Below, in pieces: positions 1-11,124 of a stretch of 64,000 nt of DNA (position 1 is the stretch's first letter; each line of letters opens with the position of its first letter). A program made the position numbers and the translations under genes. The DNA comes from Chaenocephalus aceratus (taxonomy: Eukaryota > Chordata > Actinopteri > Perciformes > Channichthyidae): NCBI GenBank assembly GCA_023974075.1, contig CM043792.1, forward strand, positions 14,847,373-14,911,372, in the 5' to 3' direction. The notes under the pieces are model-generated. The model was not told the DNA's origin. It made no database searches and saw nothing but the letters and a program-made list of their open reading frames with translations.

Positions 1-258
1 AGTGAGATGTCTTACCAGACGGCCCTCCTTGCTATGGTGAAGCGAGAAGAGGTGCTTATTTTGAATGACGCATGCGTCGTGGTGCAAGCTACTTATAGGG
101 GGTGAATTCCCTGACGCTGACGTCAAGATCACCAGCCAATCAGGATTGGCGTAATGAGATTGATGCTTCTGTTTGCTCCGCGATGAGGCGCATCCCATAG
201 TGAGACATCTCACTTCATGTTACTCTGAGTGCTGGGGTTACGTAAGTAACCTATAGTT
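1..258 (+). mobile_element. DIRS retrotransposon, right-end fragment cut by the window edge
   Basis: This stretch is a diverged copy of the right end of the DIRS element at 29811-35250. It starts inside the internal complementary region (matching about 34991 onward) and runs through the terminal inverted repeat to the terminal motif GTAACCTATAGTT at 246-258. It keeps the GACGCATGCGTC palindrome, the TGACGTCA block and the TACGTAA end. Differences from the other copy (for example TCTTACC for TCTCACC, and small indels near 108 and 126) suggest an independent, older insertion. Immediately after GTT the sequence becomes Tc1 transposase code, so the element inserted into a Tc1 copy. The body lies left of the window. 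Confidence 0.85.
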
Positions 259-1137
259 TTCTGTAAGTCTTCACAAGGTTTTCACACACTGTTGCTGGTA
301 TTTTGGCCCATTCCTCCATGCAGATCTCCTCTAGAGCAGTGATGTTTTGGGGCTGTCGCTGGGCAACACAGACTTTCAACTCCCTCCAAAGATTTGCTAT
401 GGGGTTGAGATCTGGAGACTGGCTAGGCCACTCCAGGACCTTGAAATGCTTCTTACGAAGCCACTCCTGTGTTGCCCGGGCGGTGTGTTTGGGATCATTG
501 TCATGCTAAAAGACCCAGCCACGTTTCATCTTCAATGCCCTTGCTGATGGAAGGAGGTTGTCACTCAAATCTCACGATACATGGCCCCATTAATTATTTC
601 CTTTAAGTTTACACGGATCAGTCGTCCTGGTCCCTTTGCAGAAAAACAGCCCCAAAGCATGATGTTTCCACCCCCATGTTTCACAGTAGGTATGGTGTTC
701 TTTGGATGCAACTCAGCATTCTTTCTCCTCCAAACACGTCTAGTTGAGTTTTTACCAAAAAGTTCTATTTTGGTTTCATCTGACCATATGACATTCTCCC
801 AATCCTCTTCTGGATCATCTAAATGCTCTCTAGCAAACTTCTGACGGGCCTGGACATGTACTGGCTTAAGCAGGGGGACACGTCTGGCACTGCAGGATTT
901 GAGTCCCTGGCGGCGTAGTGTGTTACTGATGGTAGCCTTTGTTACTTTGGTCCCAGCTCTCTGCAGGTCATTGACTAGGTCCCCCCGTGTGGTTCTGGGA
1001 TTTTTGCTCACCGTTCTTGTGATCATTTTGACCCCACGGGGTGAGATCTTGCGTGGAGCCCCAGATCGAGGGAGATTATCAGTGGTCTTGTATGTCTTCC
1101 ATTTTCTAATAATTGCTCCCACAGTTGATTTCTTCAC
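259..1137 (-). pseudogene. Tc1-like transposase, inactivated
   Basis: Codes on the reverse strand for a Tc1 DD34E transposase, the enzyme that cuts and pastes the transposon. The N-terminal helix-turn-helix region ([20 protein letters not shown]) and the first catalytic Asp (IWSDETK) are in an open stretch at 565-1137. A one-base loss near 568 then breaks the frame. Downstream a TAG replaces the codon before the second catalytic Asp block (HDNDP, near 508). In the third block the usual PIEN reads PIAN (near 397-405), so the catalytic Glu is replaced by Ala. The last residues are lost at the DIRS junction. The gene is dead three ways. Family assignment is secure; the order of mutations cannot be told. 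Confidence 0.9.
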
Positions 1138-1150
1138 ACCAAGCTGCTTA
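259..1150 (-). mobile_element. Tc1/mariner transposon, partial
   Basis: A reverse-strand fish Tc1-like transposon reduced to its transposase gene. Its C-terminal codons (NLVKTYRK) run directly up to the DIRS terminus at 258. Its N-terminal end stops abruptly at about 1150, where LINE reverse transcriptase code begins on the other strand. Neither terminal inverted repeat is visible in the window. Confidence 0.85.
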
Positions 1151-2250
1151 CGCTGGATGAAAACCTGACATGGAAATCACACATAGCACAAGTTAAAACG
1201 AAAGTGTCTAGGAATATTTCTGTTATAAACAAGGCAAAGTATTTGCTAGATTACAAGGCATTGAGGATGTTGTACTGTTCACTCATTTTGCCATATTTCA
1301 TTTATTGTATAGAAGTGTGGGGCAACACGTAAATGAGCAACATAAAGCCATTGTCAATATTACAGAAAAGGGCAGTACGAATAATTCTTAAAGCTGACTC
1401 AAGAGAACACACCAACAGACTGTTTTTTAAGTCAGGACTCTTGAAACTCAAAGACATACTGTAGCTGAGCTGCAGACATTATCAGTAATGCACAGGGCAA
1501 AAAGCAGAATGTTACCAGCATATTTACAACAGTTGTTTGTTTTTGGATCAGACAAGGAAGACCACAGAAGGAAATAAAATTGTAAGCATCCATATGCAAG
1601 GACTAATCTTAAACAAATGTGTATTTCGGTAGTTGGTGTACAATTGCGGAATTCTCAACAAAAGGATCTAAAGAATTGTATTTGTATTTTTCAGTTAAAC
1701 AAGTTGTATAAATTAAGAAAGATGGGACTATATGAAGCAGAATGTGAATAAGTCTATGTAATCTGGTCCTTCATGTTTTTGATGTCTTTGATGTTTTGTC
1801 TCCTCTGTATTTGCGGGTCCCATTGCCATTGTTATTGTTGTTATTGTTATTATTATCATCATGCGTCGCTTTCCACCTTCTTCTCCAGTAGGACTCAGAT
1901 GAGGGTGTTGCACTTTTCTTTTCCTTATACATGTGATGTTTTGGTGTTGTTTTGGTGTTGTTGTTTTCTTTCTGTTAACCGTCAAGTGGGAAATAAGTAT
2001 TTTTTTTGTGTGTTTCTCTTAGTATCCTAAGATACTGTTATGTTTGGCTGTGAAAAAAATTAAAAAATAATTATTATGAAGGGCAGACCATCTATTTGTA
2101 TTTATTTTGTATTTTTTAGAAAGGGGCAGGTCACATAAGATTTTATTCTTCTCCCTGCTCCTTTTCGCTCAATGGGAGAGTCATGTTTTGTGGCAATTAT
2201 TGTACATTTGGTTTTGCGTACCATGAGCGGGACAAATAAAAATGAAATGT
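1151..2250 (+). pseudogene. LINE fragment: reverse transcriptase C-terminus and 3' UTR
   Basis: Translates from about 1152 as the end of a non-LTR retrotransposon ORF2: [11 protein letters not shown] followed by a short helical stretch and LPYFIYCIEVWG, the conserved post-RT region of CR1/L2/Rex1-like LINEs. Stops and frame changes follow, and a plausible C-terminus (LYKLRKMGLYEAECE) ends near 1752. An AT-rich region with TTATTG runs then leads to AATAAAAATGAAATG near 2236-2250, which resembles a LINE 3' end. The fragment starts mid-domain, as expected for 5' truncation at insertion, and abuts the Tc1 remnant. The exact clade is not resolved. Confidence 0.7.
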
Positions 2251-4338
2251 AAGTGTCAGTACTGTATGTTTCAATATGTTGTCATTGTCAATAGCATCCA
2301 TCCCCGTGACGTTAATCAAATGTCCAACCCCTTTATATGTAGCTGTAGTGCTGCAGCGAGGCTGAGAAAAAACAAAGACTGAAACGCTGGGTTTCTCATT
2401 TAGCTCAGACATGGAATTAGCAGGGAGCTAAGTTGTCCCAAGGTGTTTGAGCCTTTCTTAGCCAAGAACAGCGTGGCCTTTGCACTGTCAATTAGCAAAC
2501 ATAGACGGAAAGATCCAACAGTCTTAGACCACTTAATATCTGCACAGTTTGCACACATACTCACAAAGTTAGCCCTATAATACTCACAGTATGTATTCAT
2601 CCAGTCTTAAAGGGGCAAGTCAATATGCTTTCTATTTCTACACACACTTTTTTTTTTATACGCAGTTGGATACATTTCTTAAATTCTGACATTTGTGGCC
2701 TCTCAACTCTCCTAGTGGGAGAGTACTTCGAGCAGATGGAAGACAAGCCCTGAATAAATGTCAAACTCTGAACATTTTCTTGGCATTACCCACTGACCCA
2801 TAGAGAAGCCCCTCCCCAAACAGGTCCCTGTAATCCTGTAGTCCCTTTAGCAGAAGGTGCCTTTGGAGTGGACTGTTAACATGCTGGAATGAACATCAAA
2901 TTCCTTTTAGGGGAGTAAAGACTAGCAATGGTGTCATAAAGTCCTTTTTTAAGGACTATCTGATCCTATTTCTAAGTATTGGTTTCACAGGGGATAAATG
3001 GTGAGTAAAGCAAACCCAGTGTAAGAAATGAAACACTCCTGAAATCATGTTCCTTGCAAAGTTTCATCATGCAGAATCGTGAAGAACTGTCCTCTAATGA
3101 GTTTAGTGAGGGTGTAAAACGTGTATCCTCCTCCGACAGAAAAGGGCAGGACCGGGCCTAGCATCTGTAGAATCTGCCTGGAGACCCAAGCTTCACCTTA
3201 CGGTGTCATTATTGTAAGTTCACCAATTAAGAAGTTCCCTCGCACAGGGAGAAAGTCTGCACATTTCTCCTACGCCTCATCTCCTTGTTGTTAGAGTGAC
3301 AGATTGGCACAGTTCCTTGATGCAGTGTGTTTGTAAGTTGGCTTAATTAATATGTGGAAACGTCTGTGGTGGGTAAGGATGGATTTACACACGCACACGT
3401 TCCTCCCTCAGCCAACAACCCCTCTTTACTTTGACAGCAAGCCAAGAACAAACACATTATGGTTTGTAGACTATGTGAAATTATTTTTTCCCTGTTGTGA
3501 ATATCAGAGGATCATCAGTATGCGCTTTGAGATGTCAACGTAAATGTAGGTTTGGTCATCGCCATTGATTTCCCGAATCGATATGATTCCATTTCACAAT
3601 GTGCTGTTTTGATTTAATTATGAATTGGATTGGATTCAATATAAACTCAATTATGAAGACTTTGCATGAAATACCTTGGAAATGTATATGTAAGAGATAA
3701 TCTGACTCACCACCATTGGTTGCATGTCATGCCTTCTCTCTCCCTACTGCTGTTCTATTAATTATAGGCAAAACAACCAAAATACAATCCAGATTCACAT
3801 ATTTGTTTCCATATTGTATCGCTACTTCTGAAATGAATGTGGTGCTGCTGCTTCATTGAAACAGCTCCTGGCATATAGAAGCACATACATGTCCACATCC
3901 ACGGAAAAAAAGGCATATAGCAAAAGATCTATCTCCGTATTCTCTCAATGTTGAGTTATGCAAATGTAGATCGATTTGAATGAAAACAAATATTTGTTCA
4001 AACCAAGCCCATTGTAACTGACCTGGCTTTAAAGGTGTTGATACACTACCAGGCATCGCTGACAAATTATTACTAAGTTTTATAATGTGAAAGATTCTGA
4101 AGCTGAAAATAGTTTTTTCAAGTAAGATCAGGGGCGGTGCCAGGCGGTAGCTTGCAGTTGATACAGCAACACCAACAATTGGCTTAGCAACTGCTAAGCA
4201 ACCCCAATAAATATATGGGTTTTTTTTATATACTGTATGTGAAATTCATAATTTGAAAAATGATTGATATGAAAATGATATGCTACAGTACAACTACTTC
4301 TGGGTGTTTCATTCAAGCTCTGTGTGTGTGGCACGAGC

Positions 4339-4340
<2 letters not shown>
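2251..4340. other. No gene recognised
   Basis: AT-rich non-coding sequence. Short open frames lack family motifs. The stretch around 3575-3680 (repeated ATTGGATTGGATTCAAT-like runs) and around 4130-4200 (GGGGCGGTGCCAGG and a CTTAGCAACTGCTAAGC palindrome) look like eroded DNA-transposon material, but I cannot assign a family. Confidence 0.5.
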
Positions 4341-4394
<54 letters not shown>

Positions 4395-4492
4395 GAGAGA
4401 GAGAGAACGAGAGAACGAGAGAACGAGAGAGAGAGAGAGAACGAGAGAGAACGAGAGAGAGAGAGAACGAGAGAGAGAGACGAGAGAGAGAA
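4341..4492. repeat. Compound (GA)n microsatellite
   Basis: About 50 bp of uninterrupted GA dinucleotides followed by GA runs punctuated by ACGAGA units, giving a higher-order periodicity. All three forward frames stay open as Arg/Glu-rich strings. These are composition artefacts, not genes. Confidence 0.95.
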
Positions 4493-4510
4493 CCGGTACG
4501 GGGATTGTTG

Positions 4511-6015
4511 TTACATTACATTACATTACACTACATTGCATTTAGCTGACGCTTTTATCCAAAGCGACTTACAATAAGTGCGTTCGACCAACAAAATACA
4601 AACTTGAAGAAAACAGAATCATATAAGTACATCAGGTTTCATAGAGCAAAAACATTTCAAGTGCTACTCAACTGGCTTTAGGTAAGCCAGCCCTTTATTA
4701 GTATATAAGTGCTTTGTTAATAGTTCTATCGCTCGAAGTGGAGTCGAAAGAGATGAGTTTTCAGTCTGCGCCGGAAGGTGTGTAAGCTATCTGCTGTCCT
4801 GATGTCAATGGGGAGCTCATTCCACCATTTTGGAGCCCGGATAGCAAACCCACGTGTTTTTGCTGATGGGAACTTGGGTCTCCTTCGCAGCGAGGGTGCA
4901 GCGAGCCGTTGTGTTGATGCAGAGCGGAGTGCACGTGCTGGGGTGTACGGTTTAACCATGTCCTGGATGTAGGAAGGGCCAGATCCATTCGCAGCATGGT
5001 ACGCAAGTACCATTGTCTTGAAATGGATTCTAGCAGTTACCGGAAGCCAGTGGAGGGAGCGGAGGAGCGGAGTGGTGTGGGAACATTTAGGAAGGTTGAA
5101 GACCAGACGAGCCGCTGCATTCTGGATGAGCTGCAGAGGTCGGATGGCACATGCAGGTAGACCAGCCAGGAGGGAGTTGCAGTAGTCTAGGCGTGAGGTG
5201 ACGAGAGCCTGGACCAGAACCTGTGTCGCTTTCTGGGTCAGCTGGGGACGTATCCTCCTGATGTTGTAAAGTGCGTATCTTCAGCAGCGGGTTGTAGCAG
5301 CGATGTTTGCAGTGAAGGACAGTTTGTTATCTAGGGTCTCACCCAGATTCCTTGCAGTCTGGGTCGGGGAAACAACAGAGGTGCCGATGTTGATTGTTAG
5401 GTCAAGAGTGGGACAATCTTTTCCCGGTAGGAAAAGCAGTTCAGTTTTGTCAAGGTTGAGCTTGAGATGATGAGCAGACATCCACTGAGAGATGTTAGCT
5501 AGACAAGCAGAGATGCGTGCGACGACCTGGGTCTCTGAGCGGGGAAAGGACAGAATTAATTGGGTGTCGTCAGCGTAGCAGTGGTATGAAAAACCATGCG
5601 GGCTAATGACAGATCCGAGCGAGTTTGTGTACAAGGAGAAGAGGAGGGGACCGAGAACAGAGCCCTGAGGGACCCCTGTAGTTAATTGACAAGGGTCGGA
5701 CACTGACCCTTTCCAAGTTACCCTGTAGGTGCGGTCTTTGAGGTATGAGGTGAGGAGGGAAAGTGCAGAGCCTGAAACTCCAAGTTCTTGGAGAGTGCGA
5801 AGGAGGATCTGATGGTTCACCGTGTCGAATGCAGCAGACAGGTCCAACAGGATGATGACAGAGGAGAGGGAGGCTGCTTTAGCCGTGTGCAGTTCCTCAG
5901 AGACAGCAAGGAGGGCAGTTTCTGTGGAGTGACCTGCCTTGAAACCAGACTGGTGCGGATCCAGAAGGTTGTTCTGATGGAGATAACGGATATTAGAAGC
6001 TGTTTCTATAACTAA
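4511..6015 (-). mobile_element. L2-like LINE, 5'-truncated, reverse strand
   Basis: Reverse-strand LINE whose 3' end is the (TTACA)n run at 4511-4530 followed inward by the tail CTTTTATCCAAAGCGACTTA. ORF2 code runs up to about 6015 and stops there, so everything upstream of the RT palm, including the endonuclease, is missing. The same tail occurs on the SINE at 50584-50764. Confidence 0.85.
4726..6010 (-). pseudogene. L2-like LINE reverse transcriptase fragment
   Basis: Reverse-strand ORF2 remnant. From 5' to 3' it holds GFKAGHSTETALLAV (near 5905-5950), the metal-binding Asp block LLDLSAAFDTVNH, TTGVPQGSVLGPLLF, the catalytic CYADDTQL (near 5575) and the LKLNLDKTELLFL block. After a TGA near 5280 the post-RT region continues with DYCNSLLAGLP, APKWWNELP and RRLKTHLFRLHFER. 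Family knowledge: this is the L2/CR1-type RT used for target-primed reverse transcription. Only one clear stop interrupts about 1.2 kb, so the copy is fairly recent but truncated. Confidence 0.85.
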
Positions 6016-6913
6016 GTGAAAGGAAAGTCCTCTCCTGTCAGATAACGTCAGCTCAGTGAGGTAAAGGACTCTCTCAGTGTTTAGATAGATAACTTTAGTC
6101 TAAGTTATCTCAGTGGGTCTCAAAACGGTTTGATCACTTTATGTAAACAAGTATTTCCGAGGCACACCTTCATATGATCATTATAGTTATAAAACAATAA
6201 GAGAATAAATGAAAAACAGTTGTGAAATACTATATGGCAGTAAAACAAGAATACAGTTTAAAAGGGGAGTGATTAGTAAAATATCCATAAAGAAAAAGTC
6301 AATCTGTTTACAGTTCTGTTTCATCTGGGTATTGAGAGATGTATCCATACTGTAGGTCTCTTAATGTTGCTCTCAAAGTGCACCAGATTGATGCTTTTAA
6401 CTTGAATTATAAAAAAAAAATCTTCCCCACTTATAAAAAATAGCACTTTACCCCTGCCTATATGCCGTGAGCTGATTATCGAGCCTTCATTGTAACAGTC
6501 GCAGGTGTACTGCGTGTGAGGAGTGTTGCAGTAGAAAATTCCACTGTAGCGCCCGGGACATTAGTGGGAAACCCTACATGTTTGAGCACCCTCTATGAAG
6601 CGGCAAGCTACCCCACAGCACCCCCAACATAAAATCTCTGGCCCCACCCATGAGTAAGATATAACTGCTGTATAACTACCCCAAGGAGGGGCAAATGTTA
6701 AAATAATCTTAAACTCAATCTCCACAGCAACAACACACACCAACACATCAACAGTGTTTTCCAGGTTATTGCGAAAGACAAAAAGAGCATCAGAATTGTA
6801 ATTTTAAAAAAGAACGGTGTGTTTAATATGAACTCTTCTATCATTAGGCAGCAGGGACAAAAATATATTACTGTAGGTTACTCTTGAACAGCAACAGGGT
6901 GAATTTCAACATA
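6016..6913. other. Non-coding sequence with one dispersed repeat
   Basis: No gene seen. 6314-6415 is a member of a dispersed repeat also present at 27511-27630 (entered separately). The rest is AT-rich and unrecognised. Confidence 0.5.
6314..6415 (+). repeat. Dispersed repeat, copy 1
   Basis: Closely matches 27511-27608: both contain ACAGTTCTGTTTCAT, GAGAGATGTATCCATA, GCTCTCAAAGTG and CCAGATTGATGCTTTTAACTT, followed by an A-rich run. A weaker relative lies near 10430-10500. The family is unidentified. Confidence 0.75.
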
Positions 6914-7214
6914 AGCTGCTTTCACACCGCAGGACTTGCGGTACTTTAGTGCCGGCACTAAAGTACCACTAAAGTACCACGGCACTAAATCCGCCAGGGG
7001 GCTAGTGCCAATCGCATTCACACCGCAGTACTTTCCCTGAGGCACGATTACGCTGACGTCACTTCGTCTTCTTCTTCTCTGGGTTTACTGGCAGGCCGCA
7101 AAACCACTTCACGGCGAGTACAACAAAAAACGAGAGAAGAAGAACTACACGGGGAGGAGGGGGTATAAAGCCCATCCGCTGTATGAGGCGTTTGTTTACT
7201 TTCCGACCTCAGAC

Positions 7215-7364
7215 ATGATGGAGTTCATAAGGGTAATTTACAAATAAAATACCCCATTATAACAATGGACTTTATCTTTATGTATTTATTATATATTACC
7301 CCCTCAGGCTGATTTTGGAAAAGGACATCAACCCTTGTTTGGTGTTTTTCCCTTATTTATCTAA
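7215..7364 (+). pseudogene. Possible first exons of a Harbinger-like transposase gene (residual)
   Basis: A TATAAA box at 7164-7169 precedes an ATG at 7215 starting MMEFIR. The six codons end at a good splice donor (AGG|GTAATT at 7232/7233). A pyrimidine-rich acceptor CCCCCTCAG ends at 7307. Joined in phase, exon two adds only about 18 codons before a stop. What is seen is the promoter, ATG and splice signals; that this is the stump of the transposase transcription unit is inference from the element's layout. It could be chance. Confidence 0.3.
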
Positions 7365-7751
7365 AACAAATGACATGATAAATTACTTGTGTTTATGTGT
7401 GTAAGACTTGTGTTTCTGATTAATTCAACCACCGACACCTGTCTGCTCTCACATTCTTCTATTCTGCAAATTTGGGGTGGGACACAATAAATAAAGCTTC
7501 GCCAGTTTGTTTGTTTTATTGCACAGTCAAGACATAACAATAACGGCATCATGCTGTTCCAGGTGTGTCGTATGCATGTAAATTGAAGTTAAATAACAGT
7601 GTGAAATGTAAAATAAAGTGTAAGTAGTTTCAAAACAATGTAACAGTCAGTGGCAATATATATAGCAGCAGACACGCCTTAGTGCAAGTTAGCTGTCAGT
7701 ATTAAAAAACAGTGGCAATATATATATATAATAACAATAGAAAATCGTTAC

Positions 7752-7992
7752 CACTCTTATTATTGTGGTCTTTAATTTTTTTATAGTCCTGCCTGAGTTT
7801 CTTTATTTTTACCCGGCATCCGTGTGCACTGTGCACGATTCCCAGCTCAAGTAGCGAACATCGCTCAAAACATTTGGAGTTGGGAACTGCTTTCTGTAGA
7901 AGCTGCTGCATCCCGTCCTTGGAGTAAATTGCCAGAAGCGCCGACACTTCCTCATCATTCCACCGCTCCGGTGTTGTAGTACGTGTGGTCAT
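7752..7992 (-). pseudogene. Myb/SANT-like exon of a Harbinger-type element
   Basis: Reverse-strand open frame best started at the ATG at 7992 (MTTRTTTPERWNDEE), because the longer upstream Met lies in subterminal repeat sequence. It encodes a Myb/SANT-like DNA-binding domain: RWNDEEVSALLAIYS, a middle helix with CFERCSLLE, and the closing helix RVKIKKLRQDYKKIKDHNNK. In Harbinger elements this second protein binds DNA and escorts the transposase. The exon appears to end at a splice donor (AGTG|GTAACG, intron from 7751 downwards), after which the frame runs into AT repeats. No second exon is found, so the gene is partial. The domain call is good; function in this copy is doubtful. Confidence 0.65.
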
Positions 7993-8307
7993 AACTGCTT
8001 TAAAGTACAAAAAAAACACTCGCTCAGGTGTGGATGTGGTTTTGTAGCGAGGAAAAAAATGGCTGCCTAACAAAACAAATTCAGAGTCTAACGGGGCGTG
8101 GTTTGCAATTCGCCCAGCCAATAGAAATAGAATAGAAATTGGCACTCTTTTGTCACCAGGTTCGTACCACCTCTCTAGCAGGGACTAAAAAGTACCAAAA
8201 GAGTTCCCGGCACTGAGTAGTCCCGGCGGTGTGAACGCGACATTATTGGTACTAACGGAACTAAAGAACTAAAGTACCAGGGAAAGTCCTGCGGTGTGAA
8301 CGCGGCT

Positions 8308-10050
8308 ATTGCGACCAAGCATGATAATGTGGGTGCTTGACAGCAAGTGGAGCAACCGATAATCAAAGTGAAGTCAGCACTGCAGACTACAGACTGACAT
8401 TGTTGTAAATATAGCCACTGTGTAGGTGGTTAAAACTGCCTGCAAATGAATAACAAACATATGACCCAGGAGAATCTTGGGTACACTAGGGTCTTCTGAC
8501 ACCTAGTGTACTGTAGGGGCGTGTTTACGAACAACACTCTTGTGTATGAAGTGTCTCCGGAAGAGAAGGAAAAACAGGAAACAAAGCTGATAACAAACAC
8601 AGAACTTTGGTGGTGGGATTCCCTTGTGGGCAATGGCATCACTCAAACATTTAATTGGATGGGAGTGACATTTGCAGAGCAGGGTGTCGTAGGATTTGTG
8701 TCAGCGCGGAGACACAACTTGCTGCCGTACACATGCATCACGCTCCACTGACTCAGGAGGGACTGCTTTTTTTTTTTTCCGCAAGGAAAACTCGTCACAC
8801 GCCAGAGTTGAACGCGCATTTCAGTTTATGGGCAACTTGTGTACACATCAAGGAGCGGCTAGGTTCAAAATCAATAAGTGCGGTCAATCGCCTACATATT
8901 TTCATCCGCCAGCGTTTGAAGACGTTCTTGACTATCGACTTCACACAAATGTCACAAGGACCATTAATCAACTCAAATAGATATTTAAGTGCCCCTGACC
9001 TAACTACTGCAATATTCTGCAATAAGAATTCTTTATATCCAAGATGAAAGGAAGAAAATGTCAAATTGCTTCGATCTGTTCCTCATTTATATAAAATGAT
9101 GAAAGATTTAAGACATTTTGCTCCATTATTTAAAAGGGACCACGGACCTTCCTGATATTCTATGTTATGGACAATAATAATTTCTGACAAAAAAAAAACG
9201 CAAAAGAAACAAGATATACATCTAAGAAGAAATGTTGTTGATGAAATGTGTTGGAATGTAAAAACAAGGTAACGTTTTAAAGTAGCCCTCTTTGTCTCAA
9301 GATAACCGTGAGACAAAAAGTATTCTTGATGTACGACTACCTGTCAAAAAGTGTCAACAGATCCTTAAATGATGACAGGAATGCAATCCAACACTGTCAG
9401 CAAAGCATGAGGTATACAGTTTTGGACAAACACATTTTACAGCACCTGCTTTTGCAGTAAATGTAATAAAACCAATTTGAGCAATACCGATTATGATATT
9501 ATTCCAAATTTAAAATGTAGTCTTTTGGTGTTTCTAATTCATCTCAAGAGAAACAGCATTAACCAGTGGATTCACTTTTTAAGTAACAGCATCAATAACC
9601 ATTGGAAGCAGCCGGTCAAGTTAAATTCAGGTAATAACTCCCCCTTGACTACTTCTATACTTATCTCCACTAGAGGAAAGAATAAATAAATAAAGAGAGA
9701 GAGAGAAACTGAAGGAGAGGTAGGCAGAGGCAACAGAGACATAGATAGCAACTTTCACACTGTGAAATACTGTTAAATACGTAATGACATTTATGTGTAG
9801 TCCGTGAATATAAGATGACTCTGCGTTTGTATGTGTACTTTACTGAGAGAAAATATTAAGGCCTGTGAGATATAGCACAAAGATGTATAGCGTCTAAGAA
9901 ACGTTGATGACTTGCATTTGTTCTCCTGTAGTCTTTTCACTGATGTTAACTACAACATGCATGACAGACAGAGCCTCATGTATCAGGCTCTGAATGGGAT
10001 GGCTATAAGGAGCTGACTCAGTTCCCTTGTTTGAGTTTGTTGCATAATTA
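8308..10050. other. No gene recognised
   Basis: Mostly AT-rich sequence with short poly-T and poly-A runs (near 8767 and 9188). Overlapping open frames at 8500-9060 on both strands show no known motif and no repeat structure. I see nothing assignable. Confidence 0.5.
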
Positions 10051-10051
10051 C

Positions 10052-10100
10052 CCAATACAATACAATACAAAGGGGTTTTATTGGCATGACCACATTTTAA
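10052..10100 (-). repeat. Retroposon-like 3' tail
   Basis: Three AATAC units followed by AAAGGGGTTTTATTGGCATGA. Read in reverse this is a TCATGCCAATAAAA-type 3' end followed by GTATT repeats, the form of a LINE or SINE tail. No body is recognised beside it. Confidence 0.4.
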
Positions 10101-10727
10101 ACATACCCTCTTACAGGGCTGTGCAATTGATATCATTTTCACCCAACAATTATGGCCTCCACTCGGTTAAACTATCATTCATTTTTGAATGATGATGACT
10201 ATCTTGAGTTAAATCATTTCCAGTGCACCCCAAGAGATGAAACCCTGCTTCAGGCAAGACTATCAACCTGGATGGAGGTCCTCAGTGTGTGGTCTGGCGT
10301 GATGTCGGCAACACAACCGGCCCGTATTAAAACACGGACCATGTACTATTCTTTGTGGTTGTGAATTTAGCCGTACTAACACCTTTTGTATCCTTAACCT
10401 ATATGTTCATGATTAAATTGTTTACAGAAGCAGAGCATGATTTAGCCTCTTAATGTTTCCCTCAAAGTGTGCCAGGTATATGCATTTTATCTTAGATTAC
10501 AATAAAAGAAGAGTGTATTTTTGTTCATAATTTTTCCTAATCATGTGTTTATTTGGACAAGTTGGCAATGTTGGTCTGTCTTTCTGTCCACCACTGTACA
10601 GATGTTCATGGTTTCCAGTGGATGAATCCCAGTTACTTTGTTTATTCCCTGACTCTTCCACAATTGTTCACATTTATGTCCACGTTCAGATACATTGTAA
10701 TCACTTCCTTTCCATATTCCACCTTAT

Positions 10728-11124
10728 GCGTTTAAGCAACAAGGTTGTGCTTAATGTTTTAAGAACTAAACATGGAGAAGCAGCGTTTAGCTATTATGCC
10801 CCGGCTATCTGGAACAAACTCCCTGAATCCTGCAGGTCCGCTGCAACTCTTACTACTTTCAAATCCAGACTGAAAACGTTTTTTTCTGTCGCTGCATTTG
10901 AGTGAGCTGTTCATATTCACAGTGCAGTATGGCTTTTATTCATGTATTCTATACCTGTTGTGTTTATTTTATTATCTTTGCTTTTTAATGCCTGTTTTTA
11001 AATGCCATTTCATAATGTGTTCCTGCTGTATTTATTCTTAAATGTCTTTTATTTTATTTTGTAAAGCACTTTGAATTGCAGTGTGCTGAAATGTGCTGCA
11101 TAAATAAACTTGCCTTGCCTGCCT
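10728..11124 (+). pseudogene. L2-like LINE 3' end (C-terminus and 3' UTR)
   Basis: About 55 codons of the ORF2 C-terminus are open: KHGEAAFSYYAPAIWNKLP, then TTFKSRLKTFFSVAAFE and a stop at about 10903. The 3' UTR carries AAAGCACTTTGAATTGCAG and ends in ATAAATAAACTTGCC with short CTTGC-like repeats. The wording of the C-terminus is that of CR1/L2-group LINEs. It differs in tail from the L2-like copy at 4511-6015 and so belongs to another subfamily. It is a severely 5'-truncated insertion. Confidence 0.8.

Larger units (their letters stand above)
6914..8307. mobile_element. Harbinger-like DNA transposon, internally deleted
   Basis: Bounded by inverted ends: AGCTGCTTTCACACCGCAGG at 6914 and the inverse of AGCCGCGTTCACACCGCAGG ending at 8307. 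Subterminal GTACTTTAGT/ACTAAAGTACC motifs and a second TTCACACCGC block recur inverted on each side. The flanks (ATA and ATT, or TAA and TAT) are compatible with a diverged 3-bp target duplication of the PIF/Harbinger type. The interior holds a reverse-strand Myb/SANT exon and a forward promoter-like TATAAA with a short ATG exon, the divergent two-gene plan known for Harbinger. No DDE transposase domain is present, so it is a non-autonomous derivative. Confidence 0.7.

Noticed and set aside
4260..4577. Three overlapping Arg/Glu-rich open frames
   Set aside because: They are the translation of the GA microsatellite; open in every frame because of composition.
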